DNA of 58,189 bases from Muribaculaceae bacterium (lineage in GTDB: Bacteria > Bacteroidota > Bacteroidia > Bacteroidales > Muribaculaceae), in contig JAMPAX010000010.1 in NCBI GenBank assembly GCA_023667015.1, positions 1 through 58,189 of the forward strand, read 5' to 3'. Positions 25,543 through 33,838 of the stretch are shown piece after piece. The notes below the pieces were generated by a model. The model had not been told where the DNA came from. It was given only the letters and a program-made list of their open reading frames with translations, and did no database searches. The stretch's first letter is position 1; every line of letters begins with the position of its first letter. Made by a program: the position numbers and the translations under genes.

Positions 25543-26919
25543 TTAGAATGGGAAGTTTATACCCATGTTGAAGTCGGCATTTGATTTCAATGGTATAAAC
25601 TGCTTGGAGAGCTTGCCGAAGGTGTGGTCCATGCCTACGAAGAAGTTGATTCCTCTGGTGTGTAGATTCACTAACCAGCCGAAGCCTACACCATATGTGC
25701 CGGCTACGAAGTTGGCATCTGCGGAGAAGAATTTTACGGGTGCTACATTGGCGGATACCCTGAACTGTGTCCAGCTGTAGTTGCCGTTGATGTAGGTTGA
25801 GTTGACAAGGCCGAAGTGCAACTTGCGATAGTAGGGGAATTCATACCCTACACCGAGGTTGACGGTGGCGGCCAGTGCACGTGATCGAGAGCTGAGAGTT
25901 CCATTGTCTTCGAGCTGGTATAGGTTGGAGATGTCGTTGCGCAGACGTTCCCATTCGTTGTCGAAGGAGTTGGGTGCATCACCATTCGCATTGAAGGTGA
26001 AGGCATCGGTATCAACGCGCTGTTCACCATTTGTAGAGGCCCATGCTGTCTTTCCCCACGACATGAAGCCCAGGTCGAGCACTGCCGCTGAGAAGCTGAA
26101 GTCGCGCCATTTGTATTCCGCACCGAGGTCAATTCCCATACCGAAGCCGTTGAGTCCGTAGCCATCGTCGAGGTTACCGCCACTGACGTATTCGCGATGG
26201 GTATCGTCGTTGTATTTATGGTCGTAGCGGAAGCCGGTCAGCGAGGCGTAGATGTCGGCATCGGTGATGGCTGTCCAGGAGTCCTGTCCGAGTGTGAGCT
26301 CTGCACGGTTGAACTTGAAGTCAACGTTGCCGCCACCGATATGGAATTTCAGTGTACCACCGACACGCAGCCCCGGCACCTGCTTGATGTCGCGAGAATG
26401 GTTCAACGCGATGGTAGCGTATGCATGGGCATTGGCATACATGTTCTTGATGTCGTAGGTCTTATTGGTGACTCCCTCTTTGGCCAGCTCAAAGAAGCTT
26501 CCCGGCAGGGAGGCATTGGCGTTGACATTGGCAGAGATGGAGACAGTGTTGTAGCCACCGAAGGCCTTAAAGCCAACGCTTATCAGGTCGAGGTTTACGT
26601 TGGCTCCTATCTTGTTCTTGTCGCCAAAGCCTTTCATAGCCTCAGCTGTGGAGACGTTGGGATTGGTGAAGAGAACTGTCTTTCCATTGACATCATAGAG
26701 GACGTCGGAGAGATTGAGGTTGCCGTGCAGATTGAGGTTGAGGTCGCCGAGTACGGGGAAGGATACGAAGCCACGGTCGTTGCCGAAGGCGGGGTTCATC
26801 TGAAACCGATAGTTGTAGCCGTCAAGGAAATATCCGGAGTAGGTGTTTTGTGCAACGGTGGCAGTGCAGCTGACGGCAAGAATCGCACCTGCCAGTATGT
26901 TTCTTTTTAGATTTTTCAT
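25543..26919 (-). CDS. DUF5723 outer-membrane beta-barrel protein
   Basis: A 458-residue protein with a signal peptide ending near TATVAQ and a long beta-barrel pattern that ends with an aromatic residue (NMGINFPF). The opening NTYSGYFLDGYNYRFQMNPAFGNDRGFVSFP is characteristic of DUF5723, a Bacteroidales family related to FadL/PorV-like barrels. Function is unknown. It lies 20 nt downstream of a lipoprotein gene, and the two appear to form an operon. Confidence 0.8.
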   Translation of the reverse strand: MKNLKRNILAGAILAVSCTATVAQNTYSGYFLDGYNYRFQMNPAFGNDRGFVSFPVLGDLNLNLHGNLNLSDVLYDVNGKTVLFTNPNVSTAEAMKGFGDKNKIGANVNLDLISVGFKAFGGYNTVSISANVNANASLPGSFFELAKEGVTNKTYDIKNMYANAHAYATIALNHSRDIKQVPGLRVGGTLKFHIGGGNVDFKFNRAELTLGQDSWTAITDADIYASLTGFRYDHKYNDDTHREYVSGGNLDDGYGLNGFGMGIDLGAEYKWRDFSFSAAVLDLGFMSWGKTAWASTNGEQRVDTDAFTFNANGDAPNSFDNEWERLRNDISNLYQLEDNGTLSSRSRALAATVNLGVGYEFPYYRKLHFGLVNSTYINGNYSWTQFRVSANVAPVKFFSADANFVAGTYGVGFGWLVNLHTRGINFFVGMDHTFGKLSKQFIPLKSNADFNMGINFPF

Positions 26920-26939
26920 TTCTTAAGGGTAGGTTACGA

Positions 26940-28736
26940 TTAGAATTCTTTAGTATAGTTGCCGCTGACTTTTGCGCGGATATTCTTGAGTGTCAGTGAT
27001 TGATTGGGCTCAAGGGTGGTACCGCTTCCGTCCGGACGGACTATTGCTTCGAAGGTGACACCATCCAGATGGTGCACTGTGCCGGTGATATAAATAGTGA
27101 TAGGATAATCCTTGGCGTTTTTGGGGATATCAGCGCCTACTACTTCGATATCTTCGATGACATGTCCGTTGACGTCGATGGGGTGGGCATTCAGCTTGGC
27201 AACAATGGGGAGAGTGCTGGTGATGGTGGCTGAGAGCTCCATCTTCTCTATAGTTATAGCGTCAACGTCTTCGTCGTTCCAGCCATCTTTGGTGTCGGTA
27301 TAGACGATTACGGATCCGCTTTCGGGAGTGCCGGCAAGTGCTAAGGGAGCTAAGAAGCGATATTTACCTTTCAGCCCGGGGAGCTCACGGCCAAGTTTGA
27401 AGTGGTTGGTCTTCTGCAGATAGATTTCGGGGTTGACCAGTGAGAGGTCGATAGTCTTGGGCAGGCCGGCGCCGCTCAGTACTTCGCCAAGTCGGGGGAA
27501 GTCTTCATGGCGCAGTCCGGTAGCAAACTCTGTGGGGATGTCGGAGGGCTCAAGAGGGGAGAGGCAGATATTGTAGGGGCCTACACCATTATCATGAAAT
27601 ACTTCCAAGGAAGCAAGCGAAACGACGTTGGAGCTTCCGTTTTCGAAGTGGGACTTAATATTGAGTCCGCTACGATATGAGAGATTAGCATCGCCAACGG
27701 GGTTGGTGATATTGAGATAAATCTGGGGATTGTGAAGAATCAGGTTGGTACGGTCGTCGGCCAGGAAGTCGGGGAGGTCGTTGAGCTCTATAGGGTCAAT
27801 GTGGAGACCATCACCCTCGAAGCTGTATTCGATTTGTCCTGAGATGTCGGTAGCTTCGATGTCGCTAAGATTGTAATTGAGGGTGAAGTTTACTTCTTTA
27901 GGCACATATGAGGCCTTGCTATTAATATAGGAGTCTATCTGGCCGGCAGTCAGATTGAAAGGAGCCTTAAACTTAAAGGAATGTTTGGCGTAGTCGAATT
28001 TCACCTGGTCGGTGGTCATGTCCACGCCGGTGCAAACAATCGTTATGGCCGCTTTGGCATTGTTGACTCCCAAGCTCTTGACTTTCAGCTGTCCGGTGGT
28101 GGGGTTGTAGCCATATCCGGAGGGTTGTGCCGGTGTGATTGATTTGATTTTAAGGCCCTTGGGTATATTGAGTACCACGTCTTCGATCGTCATCGAGTAG
28201 AACAATTCGGGGTTGAGAAGGTCTACAGAGAATTTGATTATGAAGTCTTTACAGTTGAGGTCTGAAATAGAGTGGATTGATTTGTCGAGGTTAGTACCGA
28301 TATAGTCAATTGTGTTGTTGACAGGGCTTGTCAGAGTGAAGGTGATGTGTTGCCCCTTCTCTCCGGCTCTGCGTATGTTCCTTGCTGAGGGAGCATGGTA
28401 TACGGGGTTGGCAAAGTGAGCATTGTTGGGAGTCATCAGACCCGGGGTGGCGGTGAAGGGTGCGATTTCTACCGGATCGGAGTGGAAATCTCCGGACTCC
28501 TCTACGGCATAGAAGGTTTTGCCGTTGAGGGTGACGAGTTTTACCTTCCCGTCATCTTCTAGGGTGATGATGTCGCTGAGTACTACCGGGTCGAGGTTGA
28601 TAGGGAGTACGAGGTCTTTGACCTTGATTTCCGTAGTGGTGTCTATGTCTGAGAGGTCGTAGCCGTTGTCGATACACGCAGTGAAAAGCAACGGAGTTAC
28701 CATGGCGGACACCCATAGCATCTTTTTGTTTGTCAT
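26940..28736 (-). CDS. Large lipoprotein paired with DUF5723
   Basis: A 598-residue lipoprotein with lipobox FTAC (C21). The mature part begins IDNGYDLSDIDTTTEIKVKDLVLPINLDP, a pattern I associate with uncharacterised Bacteroidales surface lipoproteins. The rest is rich in beta strands in repeated segments of about 100 residues. No catalytic motif is seen. A promoter about 110 nt upstream serves it and DUF5723. Possible roles are adhesion or a barrel partner, both speculative. Confidence 0.7.
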   Translation of the reverse strand: MTNKKMLWVSAMVTPLLFTACIDNGYDLSDIDTTTEIKVKDLVLPINLDPVVLSDIITLEDDGKVKLVTLNGKTFYAVEESGDFHSDPVEIAPFTATPGLMTPNNAHFANPVYHAPSARNIRRAGEKGQHITFTLTSPVNNTIDYIGTNLDKSIHSISDLNCKDFIIKFSVDLLNPELFYSMTIEDVVLNIPKGLKIKSITPAQPSGYGYNPTTGQLKVKSLGVNNAKAAITIVCTGVDMTTDQVKFDYAKHSFKFKAPFNLTAGQIDSYINSKASYVPKEVNFTLNYNLSDIEATDISGQIEYSFEGDGLHIDPIELNDLPDFLADDRTNLILHNPQIYLNITNPVGDANLSYRSGLNIKSHFENGSSNVVSLASLEVFHDNGVGPYNICLSPLEPSDIPTEFATGLRHEDFPRLGEVLSGAGLPKTIDLSLVNPEIYLQKTNHFKLGRELPGLKGKYRFLAPLALAGTPESGSVIVYTDTKDGWNDEDVDAITIEKMELSATITSTLPIVAKLNAHPIDVNGHVIEDIEVVGADIPKNAKDYPITIYITGTVHHLDGVTFEAIVRPDGSGTTLEPNQSLTLKNIRAKVSGNYTKEF

Positions 28737-28841
28737 TAAAGTATATTGTTAGTGATATAATTAAGTAAGTTATATGCAAAAAAAAGAGTAAAATCGACAA
28801 CTTATATTCAGTTGTCATTCTATATTTTCATAATTAAGTTG

Positions 28842-28872
28842 CAAAATTAACACTTTTTTAGATATTTACCAA
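28842..28872 (-). promoter_or_regulatory. Promoter of the lipoprotein-DUF5723 operon
   Basis: On the minus strand TTGG (28869-28872), 19-nt spacer, TAATTTTG (28842-28849). Confidence 0.75.
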
Positions 28873-29084
28873 TTTTTTATAATGGACTCGAACTAACTCG
28901 GGGGTAATAAGTAGATGGTCGATTTATATTTAAACTTTATGCGCGGTTATTTTTGTGACAGTTTCTTCACTCGAAGAAGGAATAATCGGACATTATGACT
29001 GATGGGAGAGAGGAGAAAATGTCCAAAAAGAATAAGCAGAAAGTTTGAATTTAAATTGAACATCTACTTAATCTCGGGGATAAT
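28873..29084. other. Divergent intergenic region with inverted repeats
   Basis: No gene seen. TAAGTAGATG (28907-28916) is the inverse of CATCTACTTA (29062-29071), each next to a CTCGGGG-containing stretch. Arms GGACATT and AATGTCC (28988-28994, 29018-29024) form a second, smaller pair. AAATTGAACATCTACTTAA at 29054-29072 recurs with one change at 37338-37356. Confidence 0.4.
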
Positions 29085-29115
29085 TTCGCAAAATCGGAAT
29101 TTTTGACTAATTTTG
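29085..29115 (+). promoter_or_regulatory. Promoter abutting the glycosyltransferase start
   Basis: TTTC (29085-29088), 19-nt spacer, TAATTTTG (29108-29115). Transcription would begin near 29120, at the first ATG (29119), suggesting a leaderless or nearly leaderless mRNA, or initiation at the second ATG (29125). Confidence 0.65.
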
Positions 29116-29118
29116 TGC

Positions 29119-29859
29119 ATGCCTATGATTACAGTAATTACCGTTACCTACAATGCGGCTAAGGAACTTCCCGCTACGCTCGAATCTCTTGCTCGGCAAT
29201 CTTTCCAAGAGTTCGAACATATCATTATTGACGGTGCATCAGCCGACGATACCCTCGCTATTGCTCGCCGTCTCTCACCGCGTGCGCGTATCGTCTCTGA
29301 ACCTGACAATGGGTTATACTTTGCAATGAATAAGGGCCTTGATATGGTCACAGGTGATTACGTGATTTTTATGAATGCCGGAGATGCGTTTCATGACGAG
29401 ACTTCGCTGAGGGCTTATGCCGATGCTGCCGCCGGCGGTGCCGATATCATTTATGGCGATACGGTAGTCGTGGATGCCGACCGACGCTTCTTGCGTCCGC
29501 GACATCTTGCTGTACCCGAAGTGCTTACGAAGGACTCTTTCTCTCATGGAATGCTTATCTGCCATCAGGCTTTCATGTGTAAGAGGAAGCTCGCTCCAAA
29601 ATTCGATACATCATGGCGATTCTCTGCCGACTATGACTGGACACTGCGCGTAATTGAACGCTCTCGCCCGGGAAGCTGTGTGAATCTCCATCGTGTAGTA
29701 GTAGATTTCCTCGATGCCGGGACTACTACTCAAAATCATCGTGCTTCATTGCGCGAACGCTTCGATATCATGCGAATACATTTTGGCACGGCCAAGACTC
29801 TTTGGCGACATCTGAGCTTCATACCCCGCATTATAGCAAGGAAGATTTCCGGCAATTAG
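29119..29859 (+). CDS. Glycosyltransferase family 2
   Basis: A 246-residue GT-A enzyme. The family opening MITVITVTYNAAKELPATLESLARQ is clear, followed by IIIDGASADDT, the acidic metal-site region MNAGD (about residue 91-95) and the later FSADYDW motif. This subgroup is common in Bacteroides capsule and LPS loci. The start is 29119 or 29125; a TTG at 29113 lies inside the promoter and is rejected. It stands apart from the glycan operon at 22-25 kb. Confidence 0.87.
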   Translation: MPMITVITVTYNAAKELPATLESLARQSFQEFEHIIIDGASADDTLAIARRLSPRARIVSEPDNGLYFAMNKGLDMVTGDYVIFMNAGDAFHDETSLRAYADAAAGGADIIYGDTVVVDADRRFLRPRHLAVPEVLTKDSFSHGMLICHQAFMCKRKLAPKFDTSWRFSADYDWTLRVIERSRPGSCVNLHRVVVDFLDAGTTTQNHRASLRERFDIMRIHFGTAKTLWRHLSFIPRIIARKISGN

Positions 29860-29882
29860 ATTGTAATCTTATGAATTTAACT

Positions 29883-30782
29883 ATGGAAAATCAATACAAG
29901 AAACCATACCATGTAGTTTCTCTTAATCAGATATCTCAATATATGGAAAGCTATTCTCTTCAGGATGAAGTAGTGGTTTTCCAGACCTCTTTTGAGGGCG
30001 CCGACAATAGGATCTTCCCTCTATACATTGACGCTTTAATGATTATCCTCGTAAGGGAGGGCTCCGGGAAAATCGGTATTGACCTTACTGAACATGAGTT
30101 TGGAAAGGATTCGCTAATGGTGCTTCAGCCGAAGAATTATATCTTCTTGCATCAGTCTTCTGAGGGGTGTCGTGCCAACGTTATCGCTTGTTCCCGACAT
30201 ATCATCGAGGATGTGCTCCCCAAGCTAACTGATATCCTACCCTTGCTATTGCATCATCGTGCCGAGCCGGTCAGCCGGCTAACTGCCGAAGAGGCGGAGC
30301 GACTAAACGACTATTTTGAATTCATCACCTCCCGCCTGCGTAACCCCTCGGGGATGTTTGTCAAGCAGAAGGTGTTGCGGCTCCTTCAATCAGCTCTTTA
30401 TGAGATGATGGATATTCAGAGCGAGAGCTATACCGCCACGGAGCGACCCCGCTCGCGACAGGAGGAGATAATGGCTAAATTTATCATCGAGGTCACTGAC
30501 AATTTCAGACAGGAAAGACATGTCAGCTTTTATGCCGATAGGCTTTGTATCACGCCCAAGCATCTTTCCGCCGTAGTCAAGAAAATCTCCGGACGAACAG
30601 CCGGCGAATGGATCGATAATTACGTAGTGATGGAAGCGAAGGTTCTGTTGAAAACAACCGACAATACTATCCAGGAGGTCAGCGACATGCTCAATTTTAA
30701 GAATCAGAGTTTCTTCGGCAAATTCTTCAAACATCTGACAGGGTTCACCCCCACCGCCTATCGCAAAGCAAACAACTCATGA
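29883..30782 (+). CDS. AraC-family transcriptional regulator
   Basis: A 299-residue DNA-binding protein. The N-terminal ~170 residues form a cupin-like sensing domain (DALMIILVREGSGKIGIDLTEHEFGKDSLMVLQP). The C-terminal ~100 residues carry two helix-turn-helix units, the first with VSFYADRLCITPKHLSAVVKKISG and the second ending FFGKFFKHLTGFTPTAYRKA, the AraC signature. The inducer is unknown. An ATG at 29871 is an alternative start. It follows the GT2 gene by 23 nt and may be co-transcribed. Confidence 0.9.
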   Translation: MENQYKKPYHVVSLNQISQYMESYSLQDEVVVFQTSFEGADNRIFPLYIDALMIILVREGSGKIGIDLTEHEFGKDSLMVLQPKNYIFLHQSSEGCRANVIACSRHIIEDVLPKLTDILPLLLHHRAEPVSRLTAEEAERLNDYFEFITSRLRNPSGMFVKQKVLRLLQSALYEMMDIQSESYTATERPRSRQEEIMAKFIIEVTDNFRQERHVSFYADRLCITPKHLSAVVKKISGRTAGEWIDNYVVMEAKVLLKTTDNTIQEVSDMLNFKNQSFFGKFFKHLTGFTPTAYRKANNS

Positions 30783-30784
30783 GA

Positions 30785-30801
30785 GCAAGCTTCCGGCTCG
30801 C
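30785..30801. repeat. Second copy of the small palindromic element
   Basis: GCAAGC-TTCCG-GCTCGC, one stem mismatch from the copy at 11168-11184, located 2 nt after the AraC stop codon. Confidence 0.4.
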
Positions 30802-30854
30802 AAGCACATTCTTATTCGGACTGCATACAAATTAAGAAGAATTTCTGCTTTGAG

Positions 30855-30886
30855 TTTGGCTATAACGGCCATTAGTCCTAAATTTG
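30855..30886 (+). promoter_or_regulatory. Promoter of the ferredoxin gene
   Basis: TTTG (30855-30858), 20-nt spacer, TAAATTTG (30879-30886). A hairpin of 11 bp (30892-30902 with 30907-30917, one G-T pair, loop ACTT) begins where transcription should start, so the mRNA would carry a 5'-terminal hairpin. Confidence 0.8.
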
Positions 30887-30974
30887 CACTCCCATAAGGC
30901 AGACTTCTGCCTTGTGGACTACTCAAATTGATACTAAACTAACACTAATACAAAACTCTAAAAACGTTACTACT

Positions 30975-31142
30975 ATGGCTTATGTAATTGGTGACAACTG
31001 CATCGCTTGCGGTACTTGCGAGCCTGTTTGCCCCGTTGGTGCTATCTCCGAAGGCGAAATCTACAAGATCAACCCCGATGAGTGCATCTCCTGCGGCTCC
31101 TGCGCCCAGGTTTGCCCCAACGATGCTATCTCCGAAGAGTAA
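30975..31142 (+). CDS. 2[4Fe-4S] ferredoxin
   Basis: A 55-residue clostridial-type ferredoxin, an electron carrier in the cytoplasm. Two cluster motifs CIACGTCEPVCP and CISCGSCAQVCP each give CxxCxxCxxxCP. The start ATG at 30975 gives the usual short length; upstream in-frame codons lie in the leader. It stands alone with its own promoter and a downstream hairpin, as expected for a highly expressed carrier. Confidence 0.95.
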   Translation: MAYVIGDNCIACGTCEPVCPVGAISEGEIYKINPDECISCGSCAQVCPNDAISEE

Positions 31143-31164
31143 TCAGATTCTCCAAAGAGCATTT

Positions 31165-31199
31165 AGACGGCAGTCATCCCCTCCGGATGGCTGCCGTCT
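31165..31199 (+). terminator. Hairpin downstream of the ferredoxin gene
   Basis: A 15-bp stem with a single G-T pair (31165-31179 with 31185-31199, 5-nt loop) lies 22 nt past the stop codon. It has no T run, so termination is likely but not certain; it could also protect the mRNA 3' end. Confidence 0.6.
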
Positions 31200-31233
31200 G
31201 TGATTGCATAGGCGGTTGGAATCTTAAGGACGA

Positions 31234-31350
31234 GACTCCTATGAAATATTTATCCGGGCTGAACAAGACTACCTGCGCCCGGGAGTATGGCGCTATGACA
31301 GCTAACCCCTGTATTACAATAAAGAAGGCAATCCTTACAAGATAAATTAG
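31234..31350 (+). pseudogene. Possible 3' remnant of a protein gene
   Basis: One frame reads protein-like residues DSYEIFIRAEQDYLRPGVWR, one in-frame TAA at 31303-31305, then PLYYNKEGNPYKIN and a TAG at 31348-31350. The composition looks like real protein and the frame stays in register across the stop, suggesting a decayed gene end. I do not recognise the family, and chance is possible over 39 codons. Confidence 0.25.
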
Positions 31351-31351
31351 A

Positions 31352-31384
31352 AACTCAAGTTTCGGATTTACCGAAACTTGAGTT
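31352..31384. terminator. Long perfect hairpin without T run
   Basis: A 14-bp perfect stem (31352-31365 with 31371-31384) closes loop ATTTA. It shares TTTCGG-N5-CCGAAA with the hairpin after dgt, while the outer stem differs. Confidence 0.5.
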
Positions 31385-31423
31385 AGAAATATAGCTTCCC
31401 CTTTGAGAAAGGTGTAATAAAAA

Positions 31424-31458
31424 ACAAGTTTCGAAGTTCGGAACTTGTCTTTTTTTTA
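31424..31458 (+). terminator. Intrinsic terminator before dut
   Basis: A 10-bp stem with one G-T pair (31424-31433 with 31439-31448) is followed by CTTTTTTTT. A-rich sequence upstream means it could act in both directions, but no minus-strand gene ends here. Confidence 0.8.
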
Positions 31459-31459
31459 T

Positions 31460-31530
31460 TAACTTTGTTAGATATATATATGGGATGATTCAATTGTTCG
31501 AATTAATTATCTCGAAATTTTATATCTTTG
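31460..31530 (+). promoter_or_regulatory. Candidate promoters of dut
   Basis: Two -7 boxes are visible: TAACTTTG (31460-31467) directly after the terminator, and TATCTTTG (31523-31530). The second ends 4 nt before the dut ATG (31535), so transcription from it would give a leaderless message. Neither has a perfect -33 box. Confidence 0.6.
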
Positions 31531-31534
31531 AATT

Positions 31535-31981
31535 ATGAAAAGTCTGAAAGTCAAGATAATAAATCGTAGTCATCATCCGCTTCCGGAATATTCTACTTTT
31601 GAAGCTGCGGGTATGGACATCCGTGCTTTCCTTCCCCGGGGACCCATAACCCTCGCTCCCGGTGAGCGTCATCTTATTCCTACCGGCCTGGCTATCCAGC
31701 TGCCATCGGGCTATGAGTGTCAGATTCGTCCCCGTTCCGGTCTGGCTCTTAAGAATGGTATCTCCGTACTGAATACTCCCGGCACTGTCGATGCTGACTA
31801 TCGCGGCGAGATTGGTATTATTCTCATTAATTTCGGTCAGGAGCCCTTCGTGGTCAATGATGGAGAACGTGTAGCGCAGATGGTGATTAAATCTTATACC
31901 CACGTAGAGTGGGAACCCGTAGAACGCCTTGACAGGACAGTTCGCGAGGACGGTGCCTTTGGACACACCGGTAATACCTAA
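31535..31981 (+). CDS. dut: Deoxyuridine 5'-triphosphate nucleotidohydrolase (dUTPase)
   Basis: A 148-residue trimeric-type dUTPase that converts dUTP to dUMP and keeps uracil out of DNA. The five family motifs are in order: [43 protein letters not shown] and [11 protein letters not shown]. Length is typical. It heads a run dut-TPR-DUF4292-EnvC-FemAB, an arrangement I know from Bacteroidales genomes. Confidence 0.96.
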   Translation: MKSLKVKIINRSHHPLPEYSTFEAAGMDIRAFLPRGPITLAPGERHLIPTGLAIQLPSGYECQIRPRSGLALKNGISVLNTPGTVDADYRGEIGIILINFGQEPFVVNDGERVAQMVIKSYTHVEWEPVERLDRTVREDGAFGHTGNT

Positions 31982-31992
31982 TATGACCTGAA

Positions 31993-33825
31993 ATGAAAAA
32001 ACTGCTATACTTACTATTGGTATTCGCGGCTATCCTACCGCTGGCGGCTGCAAAGAAGGGAAATCCCAACTCTTCAGCAAAAGATAAGGCTCGCTATTAT
32101 TTTTTGCAAGGTGCTGTAGCTGAAGCAGAGGGTAACCCGGATCAAGCCTACGAGTTCTACAAAAAGGCATGGCTTGCAGATCCTTCGTATAATGAAGGTG
32201 CGTATAATTATGGCGTAATGCGTTTTACTATCGATATTGATACTCTCGCATCAGCAGAGGAGAAGCTCGCCTCGTTGAAATTCGCTAAGGCTCTTGTCGA
32301 AAAATATCCTGCTGACTATTATACGGCTCTTAATTATGCCTATCTGGCAGGTATGGTCGACTCTATCTCAGAGCCTATTCGCGTTTTCCGACGCCTTGTG
32401 GAGCTTCGCCCTGACAAAACAGCAGCTCTGCTCTATCTCTCCCAGTTTTATGCCATAGACCATAAAACTGACAAGGCTGTAGAGGCGCTTTCTCAATATG
32501 AACGCATCGAGGGTTCCAACATTCCGATTACCCTGAGAAAGGTCGTATACCGCCTGTCGGATGGCGATACGATTGCTGCCGTAGCAGAAGCCGACCGTCT
32601 GATTAGTCAGAATCCTGCCGATCCTCAGTATATTATGCTCAAAGGTAATGTATATGAATATATCGAGATGCCCGACTCTGCTCTGTATTATTATAAGCTC
32701 GCGGAGGCCGCCGCTCCGGAAAATGGCACTGTAGCTCAGCAACTCGCAAAGTTTTACGGCGCACAGGGAGATAGTGTCAATTACGACCTTATGACATACC
32801 GCTCCCTAATGTCGGAGGACCTTGATCTTGAAGAGAAGCTTGAGCAAATGGCTGCCTATCTTCAGAAAATTATTAATGATAAGAGCGATACCCAGCGCGG
32901 CGACAATCTCTTCAACGTCTTGCGCAATCAGTATCCCCATGAGTCGGAAATCCTTTACCTCTCGGCTCGCTACAATGCTGCAAAGGGTAAGTATAAGCAA
33001 GCTATCGAAGATGTTGGATATGCGATAGATCTCGATGGCGACAATGAGGATCTCTGGCAGAGCCTTATGATGTTTCAGCTCAGCAACGAAACCCCCATCG
33101 ATGCTATGGCTACTTATCGGAGAATGAAAAAGCGTATCGCAGAGCCTAAGTATGGTACGGACCTCCTGTTTGCTAATGCTGCTGTGCAGGCAGATTCCAC
33201 ACAGGTTGCCATAGACCTCTATCAGAGCTTCCTGAAGACAGCGCATCCCTCACTGAGCATCTCCGACACCCTTACTGATAAGAGTCTATTTCGCGACTTC
33301 TCTATGGAACAGGCCGACTTAGTCTCCGATATCTACGAGATGGCCGGTGACGCTTTCTATGCCGCTAAGCCTCGATGTCTGTCGGAAGCTTATACCGCTT
33401 ATGAGAACTCACTGTTCTTTAACCCGGATAATCTTCTGACTCTAAATAATTATGCTTATTTTATAATCGAAGAGGAAAATCCAGCTCCTGATAGTGAACG
33501 CTTTCAGCGAGCAAAGGAGATGAGCCGAAAGACTATTGACAGAACCTCCTCCGATCCCAACGGAACGTATTACGACACGTACGCCTGGATTCTTTTCAAA
33601 GAGGGAAACTATAAGGAGGCGCGTCAGTATCAGCAAGCAGCTGTGGAAACAGAAGAGAAGGCCGGCACGATTACTGCTGACTTATACTCTCATTACGGCG
33701 ATATTCTTTTTATGAGTGGTAGTCCCGATGAGGCTCTGCTCTATTGGGAGAAGGCGTTGAAGCTCACTCCCGACAATGACCTTCTGAAGAAGAAGGTGAA
33801 AAACAAAACTTTCTATTGGAAATAA
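31993..33825 (+). CDS. Secreted tetratricopeptide-repeat protein
   Basis: A 610-residue protein with an N-terminal signal peptide (KKLLYLLLVFAAILPLAAA) and TPR-like helix pairs along most of its length, e.g. ARYYFLQGAVAEAEGNPDQAYEFYKKAWLADP near residue 33, ALYYYKLAEAAAPENGTVAQQLAKFYGAQG, and ALLYWEKALKLTPDNDLLKKK at the end. It probably acts in the periplasm as a protein-binding scaffold. Position between dut and DUF4292/EnvC suggests an envelope role. Confidence 0.85.
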   Translation: MKKLLYLLLVFAAILPLAAAKKGNPNSSAKDKARYYFLQGAVAEAEGNPDQAYEFYKKAWLADPSYNEGAYNYGVMRFTIDIDTLASAEEKLASLKFAKALVEKYPADYYTALNYAYLAGMVDSISEPIRVFRRLVELRPDKTAALLYLSQFYAIDHKTDKAVEALSQYERIEGSNIPITLRKVVYRLSDGDTIAAVAEADRLISQNPADPQYIMLKGNVYEYIEMPDSALYYYKLAEAAAPENGTVAQQLAKFYGAQGDSVNYDLMTYRSLMSEDLDLEEKLEQMAAYLQKIINDKSDTQRGDNLFNVLRNQYPHESEILYLSARYNAAKGKYKQAIEDVGYAIDLDGDNEDLWQSLMMFQLSNETPIDAMATYRRMKKRIAEPKYGTDLLFANAAVQADSTQVAIDLYQSFLKTAHPSLSISDTLTDKSLFRDFSMEQADLVSDIYEMAGDAFYAAKPRCLSEAYTAYENSLFFNPDNLLTLNNYAYFIIEEENPAPDSERFQRAKEMSRKTIDRTSSDPNGTYYDTYAWILFKEGNYKEARQYQQAAVETEEKAGTITADLYSHYGDILFMSGSPDEALLYWEKALKLTPDNDLLKKKVKNKTFYWK

Positions 33826-33838
33826 TCTAACATAGGAA

